34,917 nucleotides of DNA from an uncultured Blautia sp. GTDB taxonomy: Bacteria > Bacillota > Clostridia > Lachnospirales > Lachnospiraceae. A program made the position numbers and the translations under genes. The notes under the pieces were generated by a model. It was not told where the DNA came from. It worked only from the letters and a program-made list of their open reading frames with translations, and did not search any database. How positions within the stretch are numbered: the first letter of the stretch is position 1; the number at the start of each line of letters is the position of its first letter. Below are positions 7,913-14,611 of this stretch, piece after piece. The DNA lies in contig CAKROE010000019.1 of the NCBI GenBank assembly GCA_934371915.1, forward strand, positions 1 through 34,917, in the 5' to 3' direction.

Positions 7913-8971
7913 ATGAACACTTACAGCAAAAATGGAGATAAGGGGACAACAAATCTTGTCCACACAAAGAATGTCTCAAAGTCTGATGACCGCGTTCGGC
8001 TGTTTGGGGACCTTGATGAATTGAATAGCTATCTGGGTCTTGTCAAGACGATGATCGATGAAACGGACACAATCTGTATGCTCGAGAAGGTGCAGACGAC
8101 TTTGCTTATGATCATGGATGGAGTGGCAGATCCTTTTAACAGAGAATATAAGGTAGACGATGACAAAACAGAGCTTCTGGAAGAAGAAATCTCCCGACTT
8201 GAGGAACTTTTTCCTCACAGTATGGAGATGCGTCTTCCGGGGCGGTGCCGTCTGTCGGCGGAGATAGATGTGGCAAGAACTGTGGCACGACGCGCGGAGA
8301 GAGCGCTGGCTGCAGTGAGCGTCAAATTTGGTGCAGATAACGGAGCCAAAAAATATATGAACCGTCTGGCAGATTATCTTTATACACTTGCCAGATATGC
8401 CGATGCAAAAAACAGTGGAAAAGCAGCCGCTGTTGTGGAAAAATCAGCAGAAAGTGCTGTGCACGGTGGAAAAGATGAGGTCAGAACCATGGAAACAAAT
8501 CAGACAGGTACAGTAAATGAGACTGTTATTCAGGAAGTACTCCGGAAAATGGGCATTCAGGGAAGAATTTCTCTGGACAGCGCGAAACGCCTGATCGAGA
8601 AGATTGAACAGGAAGCAGAGCGCCGCGGCAAAAAAGCCGTAATCGCGGTTTGTGGACCGGATGGAAATCCGATTGCTGTACATGTGATGGATGGAGCTTT
8701 TCTGGTAAGCTTTGATGTGGCCACCAAGAAAGCATATACTTCTGTTGCAGTCAAGATGTCCACGCAGGAGCTGAGTGTACTTGCACAGCCGGGCGGAACA
8801 TTCTATGGTGTAGACAAGATGGACAACGGCAGGATCGTAATCTTTGGAGGCGGTGTTCCGCTCAAAGTTGGAGATACGATTATCGGAGGCCTCGGTATCA
8901 GCGGTGGAACCGGTGAAGAAGACCACAGCCTTGCCGAATATGGATTATCTGTATTGAATGAAGTACTTTAA
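7913..8971 (+). CDS. pduO: Cob(I)alamin adenosyltransferase PduO with C-terminal GlcG/HbpS-like domain
   Basis: This 352-residue two-domain protein matches full-length PduO. Residues 1-175 are the adenosyltransferase: an N-terminal YSKNGDKGTT ATP loop, DRVRLFGDLDELNSYLG, and SAEIDVARTVARRAERAL, the conserved core of the family. Residues 195-352 are the heme-binding PduO C-terminal (GlcG/HbpS, DUF336) domain, with LIEKIEQEAERRGKKAVIAV and FYGVDKMDNGRIVIFGGG. It makes adenosylcobalamin from ATP and the cob(I)alamin delivered by PduS. Its presence argues that the missing signature enzyme is a B12-dependent diol dehydratase, not a glycyl radical one. It is the last gene of the operon and is followed at once by a terminator. 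Confidence 0.93.
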   Translation: MNTYSKNGDKGTTNLVHTKNVSKSDDRVRLFGDLDELNSYLGLVKTMIDETDTICMLEKVQTTLLMIMDGVADPFNREYKVDDDKTELLEEEISRLEELFPHSMEMRLPGRCRLSAEIDVARTVARRAERALAAVSVKFGADNGAKKYMNRLADYLYTLARYADAKNSGKAAAVVEKSAESAVHGGKDEVRTMETNQTGTVNETVIQEVLRKMGIQGRISLDSAKRLIEKIEQEAERRGKKAVIAVCGPDGNPIAVHVMDGAFLVSFDVATKKAYTSVAVKMSTQELSVLAQPGGTFYGVDKMDNGRIVIFGGGVPLKVGDTIIGGLGISGGTGEEDHSLAEYGLSVLNEVL

Positions 8972-8997
8972 AAGGAACCCTTCGGGGTTCCTTTTTT
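8969..8997 (+). terminator. Intrinsic terminator of the BMC operon (UUCG loop)
   Basis: The arms AAAGGAACCC (8971-8980) and GGGTTCCTTT (8985-8994) form a ten-base stem around a TTCG tetraloop. A T-run from 8992 to 8997 follows. The stem starts at the pduO stop codon. This ends the rightward operon and may also serve the convergent AraC-type gene, since the A-rich 5' side gives a T-tract on the minus strand. Confidence 0.93.
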
Positions 8998-9037
8998 GCA
9001 TTGCATATCGAGGAGGCGCCGGTGGCGCGTCCGCCGA

Positions 9038-9886
9038 TTATGCTTTCTTATATTTCCCTGGAGTGATTCCCTTGTATTTCTTGAAGGTACGGATAAAGTA
9101 GCTCAGATCATTAAAACCGTTACGGTAGGCAATTTCTGTGATCGAATCATCGGTAGTGGAAAGCTGGTAACATGCATGCTCGATCCGTTGATGGTTCAGA
9201 TAATCCATTGGTGTCTGGTGGGTCATTTCCGAAAAGAACCGGCAGAAGTACTTCGGCGACATGGATACCGAAGCAGAAAGCTGCTGCAAAGTAAGCGGGG
9301 AAGCATAGTTGTGCTCGATAAAATCCAGTACCTGCTTGAGCTGTAAGATTCTCTTATAATCCCGCCTTGTACGTGTGACGCTTTCAAGATAGTAATGATT
9401 ACCAAAAACAAGCCCGAAAAAGTGGTAAAATTGTCCAATCACCGTCATTTCATAACCGACGGGCTTTTTCCAGAGCGCGTCAAAAAGACTGTTTGCAGCA
9501 TCACAGATATCCGGATACTTTGGTGAAAAATGATGGTAGATCAGGATTTCCTGACGCAGGATTTTCTGCATATATCCGGCACAGGCCGAGTTGTTTTTCA
9601 AAAAGAAGTTTCCGTCAAAGACAATACACTGGTAGACACAATCATCAGGAATCCCGCTGTGCAGGATGCCGCTGTGAACAAAAATGATATCCCCCGGCAT
9701 TGCGATGAAGCTTTTTTCGTCTAAAGTGACGGTGAGAGAGCCGGTCAGGATTCGGATGATTTCATATTCGACATGCCAGTGGTAAGACATGACATAGCGA
9801 GGATGGTTCGATTCAATATGGTGAAATTCAAAAGGAAAGTCATAAGTTCCTCTGAGACGGTCTTCATTACGGTCAAGATCGTGCAA
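9038..9886 (-). CDS. AraC/XylS-family transcriptional regulator with cupin sensor
   Basis: This 282-residue protein on the minus strand has an N-terminal cupin sugar-sensing domain (residues 25-120: SYHWHVEYEIIRILTGSLTV, AMPGDIIFVHSGILHSGIPD). The C-terminal double helix-turn-helix (residues 180-282) carries LTLQQLSASVSMSPKYFCRF and ITEIAYRNGFNDLSYFIRTFKKYKGITPGKYKK. Translation starts at a TTG (9886-9884) with GGGAGG eight bases upstream on the minus strand. It is divergent from fucI, and the 203-base gap between them must hold both promoters. It is most simply an activator of fucI that senses L-fucose or a related 6-deoxyhexose, like RhaS. That function is inferred from position. Confidence 0.92.
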   Translation of the reverse strand: MHDLDRNEDRLRGTYDFPFEFHHIESNHPRYVMSYHWHVEYEIIRILTGSLTVTLDEKSFIAMPGDIIFVHSGILHSGIPDDCVYQCIVFDGNFFLKNNSACAGYMQKILRQEILIYHHFSPKYPDICDAANSLFDALWKKPVGYEMTVIGQFYHFFGLVFGNHYYLESVTRTRRDYKRILQLKQVLDFIEHNYASPLTLQQLSASVSMSPKYFCRFFSEMTHQTPMDYLNHQRIEHACYQLSTTDDSITEIAYRNGFNDLSYFIRTFKKYKGITPGKYKKA

Positions 9887-9998
9887 AATAAGTTCCTCCC
9901 TGCAGTAAGTTTATAGATTTTTTACAAAATAATTAAAAAAAGTGAATATTGTACTGTTTTTTGCTATTATATCACAAGTAATTCTGCTTTGGCAATTG

Positions 9999-10004
9999 TA
10001 TACT
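9999..10004 (+). promoter_or_regulatory. Candidate -10 element for fucI
   Basis: TATACT at 9999-10004 is the best -10 match in the divergent intergenic gap. No good -35 hexamer lies 16-18 bases upstream, which fits a promoter that needs an activator such as the adjacent AraC-type protein. The rest of the gap (9887-10089) is very AT-rich. A start near 10011 would give a leader of roughly 80 bases that contains the inverted repeat at 10024-10045. Confidence 0.4.
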
Positions 10005-10023
10005 ATGAAATATAGGAAACAAT

Positions 10024-10045
10024 GAAGTTTTTTGGTGAAAACTTC
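10024..10045 (+). promoter_or_regulatory. Perfect 8-bp inverted repeat in the fucI leader (operator or hairpin)
   Basis: GAAGTTTT (10024-10031) and AAAACTTC (10038-10045) are exact inverted copies separated by six bases. The segment TGAAAAC at 10036 recurs at 10047, an 11-base step, about one helix turn. The position just downstream of the candidate -10 and upstream of the fucI ribosome site fits a repressor operator, possibly for the DeoR-type protein at 5945. It could alternatively act as a leader RNA hairpin. The regulator is not known. Confidence 0.55.
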
Positions 10046-10089
10046 TTGAAAACAATCTATTTCATTAAATCAAATGGAGGTAATCAATC

Positions 10090-11886
10090 ATGGCAAAGAG
10101 CAGATTAGTAGGCAGCTATCCGGTTATCGGTATCAGACCAACCATCGATGGTCGTAGAGGAGCCCTTGACGTAAGAGGATCTCTTGAAGAACAGACAATG
10201 AACATGGCTAAGTCCGCTGCAAAGCTTTTTGAAGAAAATTTAAAATATTCTAACGGAGAACCGGTTAAAGTTGTTATCGCTGATACAACAATCGGACGTG
10301 TAGGTGAGAGTGCAGCATGTGCTGATAAATTCCGTAAAGAAGGCGTTGATATCACACTGACAGTTACACCTTGCTGGTGCTACGGCGCAGAAACAATGGA
10401 TATGGATCCACAGACAATCAAAGCTGTATGGGGCTTCAACGGTACTGAAAGACCTGGCGCAGTTTATCTTGCATCCGTTCTTGCTACACATGCACAGAAA
10501 GGACTTCCGGCATTCGGTATCTACGGACATGATGTACAGGAAGCTGATGACACATCTATCCCGGATGACGTTAAAGAAAAATTACTGAGATTCGGCCGCG
10601 CAGCAGTTGCAGCAGCATCCATGAGAGGAAAATCCTATCTGCAGATCGGTTCCGTTACAATGGGTATCGGCGGATCTATCATTGATTCCGATTTCATCGA
10701 ATCCTATCTTGGAATGCGTGTTGAATCCGTTGACGAGGTAGAAATCATCCGTCGTATGACAGAAGGCATCTATGATCACGCAGAATTCGAAAAAGCTCTC
10801 AAATGGGCTAAAGAAACATGTAAGATCGGTTGGGATAAAAACCCAGAAGAACTGCAGTTCTCTCCGGAAAAGAAAGAAGAGCAGTTTGAATTTGTAGTTA
10901 AGATGGCAGTTATCATCAAAGAGCTGATGAACGGCTGTGATAACCTTGACCCGGCATTCTCCGAAGAAGCAATCGGACACAACGCTCTGGCAGCTGGTTT
11001 CCAGGGACAGAGACAGTGGACAGACTTCTATCCGAACGGTGACTTTGCAGAAGCTATGCTGAACACATCCTTCGACTGGAACGGAGCTCGTGAGCCATAC
11101 ATCCTCGCTACAGAGAATGACGTCCTTAATGGTCTTGGAATGATGTTCATGAAACTCCTTACAAACAGAGCTCAGATCTTTGCTGACGTTCGTACATACT
11201 GGAGTCCTGAGGCTGTTAAGAAAGCTACAGGATATGACCTTGAAGGTGTAGCTAAAGAAGCTGGCGGATTCCTTCACCTGATCAACTCCGGTGCTGCATG
11301 CCTCGACGCTAACGGCGAAGCAAAAGACGAAAACGGCAATGCTGTTATGAAACAGTGGTGGGATATCACAGAAGAAGACCAGAAAGCAATCATGGATAAT
11401 ACAGAATGGTGTATGGCCGACAACGGATACTTCCGTGGAGGCGGATACTCCAGCCGTTATGAAACAAAAGCTCAGATGCCTGCAACAATGATCCGTCTGA
11501 ACCTTGTAAAAGGACTTGGACCGGTTCTGCAGATCGCAGAAGGATGGACAGTAGCCCTTCCGGCAGAAGTATCTGACAAACTCTGGAAACGTACAGACTA
11601 CACATGGCCATGTACATGGTTCGCTCCAAGATGCGATGGCAAAGAGGGACCGTTCAAAACAGCTTATGATGTAATGAACAACTGGGGAGCTAACCACGGT
11701 GCTATCTCCTACGGACACATCGGAGCTGACCTGATCACAATGTGCTCTATGCTTCGTATCCCGGTATCCATGCACAACGTTCCGGAAAAAGATATCTATC
11801 GTCCGGCAGCATGGAATGCATTCGGAATGGATAAAGAAGGTGCAGACTTCCGTGCTTGCAAGAACTACGGACCACTGTACAAATAA
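10090..11886 (+). CDS. fucI: L-fucose isomerase
   Basis: This 598-residue protein is close to the 591 residues of E. coli FucI. It converts L-fucose to L-fuculose, the first step of fucose breakdown. The start has [20 protein letters not shown], and the body has [16 protein letters not shown] and [16 protein letters not shown], all typical of FucI. Metal and catalytic residues line up as E342 (ATENDVLNG), D366 (IFADVRTYW) and probably H536 ([11 protein letters not shown]), equivalent to E337, D361 and H528 of the E. coli enzyme. The ribosome site is GGAGGTAATC. The codons are those of a highly expressed gene. The gene is transcribed alone, between an AraC-type regulator and a terminator. Kinase and aldolase genes are not in this window. 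Confidence 0.97.
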   Translation: MAKSRLVGSYPVIGIRPTIDGRRGALDVRGSLEEQTMNMAKSAAKLFEENLKYSNGEPVKVVIADTTIGRVGESAACADKFRKEGVDITLTVTPCWCYGAETMDMDPQTIKAVWGFNGTERPGAVYLASVLATHAQKGLPAFGIYGHDVQEADDTSIPDDVKEKLLRFGRAAVAAASMRGKSYLQIGSVTMGIGGSIIDSDFIESYLGMRVESVDEVEIIRRMTEGIYDHAEFEKALKWAKETCKIGWDKNPEELQFSPEKKEEQFEFVVKMAVIIKELMNGCDNLDPAFSEEAIGHNALAAGFQGQRQWTDFYPNGDFAEAMLNTSFDWNGAREPYILATENDVLNGLGMMFMKLLTNRAQIFADVRTYWSPEAVKKATGYDLEGVAKEAGGFLHLINSGAACLDANGEAKDENGNAVMKQWWDITEEDQKAIMDNTEWCMADNGYFRGGGYSSRYETKAQMPATMIRLNLVKGLGPVLQIAEGWTVALPAEVSDKLWKRTDYTWPCTWFAPRCDGKEGPFKTAYDVMNNWGANHGAISYGHIGADLITMCSMLRIPVSMHNVPEKDIYRPAAWNAFGMDKEGADFRACKNYGPLYK

Positions 11887-11922
11887 TAAAACAGGCTTTA
11901 TTTGAAATGCCATGATAAATGC

Positions 11923-11960
11923 AATGACCTCGGAGAATCCTCCGGGGTCGTTGTGTTTTT
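11923..11960 (+). terminator. Intrinsic terminator after fucI
   Basis: A 13-base stem, AATGACCTCGGAG (11923-11935) with CTCCGGGGTCGTT (11940-11952), has two G-U wobbles and an AATC loop. It is followed by GTGTTTTT. It shows that fucI is a single-gene transcript. Confidence 0.88.
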
Positions 11961-12033
11961 GGGAGATATTATCCATACTGTAAATGTGTCGAAAAACATC
12001 AGTTTTTTATTTCTTTTTTATGACAAAAAAGGA

Positions 12034-12062
12034 TTATCATTGTGCTGTGTCTGTGGTATGAT
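12034..12062 (+). promoter_or_regulatory. Candidate housekeeping promoter for the SH3-domain surface protein
   Basis: A -35-like TTATCA (12034-12039) lies exactly 17 bases before TATGAT (12057-12062). The -10 is extended by TGG directly upstream. The gene starts 74 bases after the -10. No other good pair is seen in the gap 11961-12136, which is otherwise T-rich and featureless. Confidence 0.6.
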
Positions 12063-12136
12063 AGGTTCAGAATTTCAAAAAGATATAACTTTAAGAAAAA
12101 TAAGGAAGATATACGGAGTGAAGGGGAGAAAATAAA

Positions 12137-13318
12137 ATGAAGAAACTGGCAAAGAGTCTTCTGGTCATTTCGATGGGACTTTTTATGAGTGTCAATGTCA
12201 TGGCAGATGTGCAGACAGGTAAGACACAACCGGATTACAGCACAGACTATTATATGATCGTGGAATCAAAAGCAGGAGGAATTGATCTTTATTCTCAGCC
12301 AGATTTTGATTCGACAAAGCTGAATGATAAGCAGATACCAAACGGTACAGCACTTCATATTACGGGAGAAGTTGAAGATACAGAGAATAATCGAACCTGG
12401 GGGTATACAGAATACCACAAGATGAATGGATATGCAGCACTGGATGAGTGCCGTCCGGCGCAGTCCCGGAAGGAGGCTATTGATTCAGAACTGTATATCG
12501 CAGGAAGGGATCATGTAAATTATAATGCGGATTATGATGTAAAAGCCTATGCAGAAGAAGGCACGCAGAAGCTTTATCAGGGACCGGGTGAGAAATACGG
12601 CGAGGTTCCGGGTGTACGCGACATCGAAAACGGAGAAACGCTTCATATTACACAAGATGCTGAAATGGTGGACGGAAGTCACTGGGGTGTGACAACGGTA
12701 GATGGAACCGAGGGCTGGATGGATCTGGAGAAGACAGAAGAGTGGCTGAAAGAACATCCGGAAGCACAGACAGAAGGCGTTGATGCTGAACCTGTGACAG
12801 AAGAAGCAGCTGATGCTGAACCGGCAGCAGAAAATGCAGTCAACGCAGAGCCGGTCGAGGATTCAGAAGAGACAACAGCGTCGAAAGCAACGGAAAAATC
12901 AGCGACGACAACCACACCGAAAGCAACTGCAATACCGAAGGCAACGATAACATCGGAAGTGACAGTAACTCCGAAACCGACCACGACCACCGAAGCAACA
13001 GAAACTACGGCGTCGACTGAGACAACCGAGCCGACTGAGACACCGGCACCGACCGCAGCAACTGAGCCGACTGAGACACCGGCGGCAGCAGCGGCTACAG
13101 AAGCGGCTGAAACTCCGGCGGCAACAGCAACAGCCGAATCGGAAAAAGAAGATACAGAAGCTGCACAGGATGAGACAGATGCCGAGAGCCGTCAGGCTTC
13201 CGGACAGGATGTCAGAAGCACATCCGGCCACTGGTACCAGAATCCGTTTATCTGGATCATTGCGGTGGCAGTTCTGGCAGTAGCAGGATTATTGATCTAT
13301 CATTATAAGAAACGATAG
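12137..13318 (+). CDS. Membrane-anchored surface protein with two SH3-like domains and Thr/Pro-rich stalk
   Basis: This 393-residue protein is exported. Residues 1-23 are a signal peptide (MKKLAKSLLVISMGLF, cleavage after VMA). Two bacterial SH3-like modules follow: residues 38-105 (IDLYSQPDFDSTKL to NGYAALDEC) and about 140-205 (KLYQGPGEKYGEVPG to EGWMDLEKTEEW). A long Ala/Thr/Pro/Glu-rich stalk spans about 212-355. A C-terminal membrane helix (FIWIIAVAVLAVAGLLIYHY) and basic KKR end follow. There is no LPXTG motif, so the C-terminal helix is the anchor. SH3-like domains often bind cell-wall peptides. The gene has its own promoter and terminator and no visible link to its neighbours. Its precise function is not recognised. 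The stalk DNA is repetitive. Confidence 0.9.
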   Translation: MKKLAKSLLVISMGLFMSVNVMADVQTGKTQPDYSTDYYMIVESKAGGIDLYSQPDFDSTKLNDKQIPNGTALHITGEVEDTENNRTWGYTEYHKMNGYAALDECRPAQSRKEAIDSELYIAGRDHVNYNADYDVKAYAEEGTQKLYQGPGEKYGEVPGVRDIENGETLHITQDAEMVDGSHWGVTTVDGTEGWMDLEKTEEWLKEHPEAQTEGVDAEPVTEEAADAEPAAENAVNAEPVEDSEETTASKATEKSATTTTPKATAIPKATITSEVTVTPKPTTTTEATETTASTETTEPTETPAPTAATEPTETPAAAAATEAAETPAATATAESEKEDTEAAQDETDAESRQASGQDVRSTSGHWYQNPFIWIIAVAVLAVAGLLIYHYKKR

Positions 13319-13369
13319 AGAGTAATGATCATTCATAAGAAATGATAGAGAGTAATGATCATTCATAAG
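13305..13369. repeat. 30-bp direct duplication over the end of the SH3-protein gene
   Basis: Positions 13305-13334 are repeated at 13335-13364 with one mismatch (C at 13313 against T at 13343), then five more matching bases. Each copy holds the perfect palindrome AATGATCATT (13324-13333 and 13354-13363). The first copy contains the stop codon, so the second is an untranslated echo of the gene end. It looks like a recent slippage or duplication event. Confidence 0.9.
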
Positions 13370-13378
13370 TTTACAGAG

Positions 13379-13405
13379 GAGAGGCCTGAAAAGGCTTCTC
13401 TTTTT
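13379..13405 (+). terminator. Intrinsic terminator after the SH3-protein gene
   Basis: The arms GAGAGGCCT (13379-13387) and AGGCTTCTC (13392-13400) pair over nine bases with one G-U wobble around a GAAA loop. TTTTT at 13401-13405 follows. Confidence 0.9.
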
Positions 13406-13449
13406 GCGTGATGAATGAGGTTTTGGGGTAAGCTGTTGACTTGTGTTGC

Positions 13450-13662
13450 ACTTACTAAAACTGGAATCAACGGATTCTGGGAGCTTTGTTGACCCTGATA
13501 GGAGTTACTTATGCTTGAAGCATCCAATTTTAGTGTTTGCAATACCTCGGAATAGACTTACTGCAATAAAAGTCATCCGATTTATAGAGATTTTGTGGAC
13601 TCAATTTCAACTTACTAGGGTCAGGGGTATTTGTTTAGCTTGATTTTGTGGACCAAGACAGT
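13450..13662. repeat. Decayed leading units of the 53-bp tandem array
   Basis: ACTTACT-like motifs occur at 13450, 13507 (ACTTATG), 13556, 13610 and 13663, giving steps of 57, 49, 54 and 53 bases. In the unit at 13556, AGTCATC falls 15 bases after the motif, as it does in the conserved array. The sequence between is otherwise strongly diverged. I read this as about four old, decayed copies at the left edge. No gene is seen here; a 66-codon open frame at 13443 is within the decayed repeats. Confidence 0.65.
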
Positions 13663-14363
13663 ACTTACTATAATCAGAGTCATCGACGGCCCGGAATTTG
13701 GATACCTTGTATTGTACATACTATAATCAGAGTCATCGACGGCGCGGGATTTGGATACCTCGTATTGTAGATATTGTTATCAGAGTCATCGACGGCCCGG
13801 AATTTGGTTACCTTGTATTGTACATACTATAATCAGAGTCATCGACGGCGCGGAATTTGGATACCTCGTATTGTAGATAGTGTTATCAGAGTCATCGACA
13901 GCGCGGAATTTGGATGCCTCGTATTGTAGATAGTGTTATCAGAGTCATCGACAGCGCGGAATTTGGATACCTCGTATTGTAGATAGTGTTATCAGAGTCA
14001 TCGACGGCGCGGAATTTGGATACCTCGTATTGTAGATAGTGTTATCAGAGTCATCGACGGTCCGGAATTTGGATACCTTGTATTGTAGATAGTGTTATCA
14101 GAGTCATCGACAGCGCGGGATTTGGATACCTCGTATTGTAGATATTGTTATCAGAGTCATCGACAGCGCGGGATTTGGATACCTTGTATTGTACATACTA
14201 TAATCAGAGTCATCGACGGCCCGGAATTTGGATACCTCGTATTGTAGATAGTGTTATCAGAGTCATCGACAGCGCGGAATTTGGATGCCTCGTATTGTAG
14301 ATAGTGTTATCAGAGTCATCGACAGCCCGAAATTTGCTTACCTTGTATTATACTTGTTATTAT
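13663..14363. repeat. 53-bp tandem repeat array, 13 conserved units
   Basis: CATCGAC recurs at 13681, 13734, 13787, 13840, 13893, 13946, 13999, 14052, 14105, 14158, 14211, 14264 and 14317, always 53 bases apart. Near-invariant parts are CAGAGTCATCGAC and TTTGG-ATACC-GTATTGTA. Variation is confined to a few sites: GACGG or GACAG, CCCGG or GCGCGG, CCTTG or CCTCG, and the end of the unit (CATACTATAATC in type A, GATAGTGTTATC or close in type B). The last unit decays after GTATTATAC. There is no spacer diversity, so this is not CRISPR. The period equals about five turns of B-DNA. No open frame can persist, because 53 is not a multiple of three. The function is unknown. Confidence 0.97.
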
Positions 14364-14463
14364 TTAGACTATCCTGATGTCCTGATTTGCACTGCTGTCT
14401 GTGTGGGAGGACTATCCAAAAGGTTAGCTCTGATACGAACAGGAAAATATTCCGCGTAAATGT

Positions 14464-14481
14464 GAAATTTCGTACAATTTC
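14464..14481. promoter_or_regulatory. Inverted repeat upstream of the pilus promoter
   Basis: GAAATT (14464-14469) and AATTTC (14476-14481) are inverted copies around six bases. The repeat ends 21 bases before the -35 element at 14503. That position suits an activator or a repressor site for the pilus operon. Six-base arms in AT-rich DNA can arise by chance. The remainder of 14364-14502 shows nothing else I can support. Confidence 0.35.
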
Positions 14482-14502
14482 TGTCCAAACGGCCCCACTT
14501 TA

Positions 14503-14531
14503 TTGACAGGAAATATAAGTCATGGTAAATT
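14503..14531 (+). promoter_or_regulatory. Candidate promoter of the type IV pilus operon
   Basis: A consensus TTGACA at 14503-14508 is spaced 17 bases from TAAATT at 14526-14531. Transcription would start near 14539, about 73 bases before pilB. A small leader hairpin, GCATAA (14566-14571) with TTATGC (14578-14583), lies between. Confidence 0.7.
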
Positions 14532-14611
14532 TATGATATGTATATGTTTCAATAGGATAAGTCTGGCATAAGACAAATTATGCTGAATAACAAAACGAAA
14601 GAGATGACATT

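Noticed and set aside
8996..9346. Plus-strand open frame of 116 codons opposite the AraC-type gene
   Set aside because: It is antisense to a well-conserved helix-turn-helix region and has no ribosome site.
10582..11976. Long minus-strand open frame (464 codons) opposite fucI
   Set aside because: The composition is unlike a protein (Cys/Phe/Ser-rich), and the plus strand clearly encodes FucI.
11902..12135. Small plus-strand open frame between fucI and the SH3-protein gene
   Set aside because: It runs through the fucI terminator and the next promoter, has no ribosome site and shows no recognisable motif.
13443..13643. 66-codon open frame at the start of the repeat region
   Set aside because: It lies in the decayed repeat units, with no ribosome site and no coding character.
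13663..14363. CRISPR array
   Set aside because: The whole 53-base unit is conserved. There are no unique spacers, and no cas gene is near.
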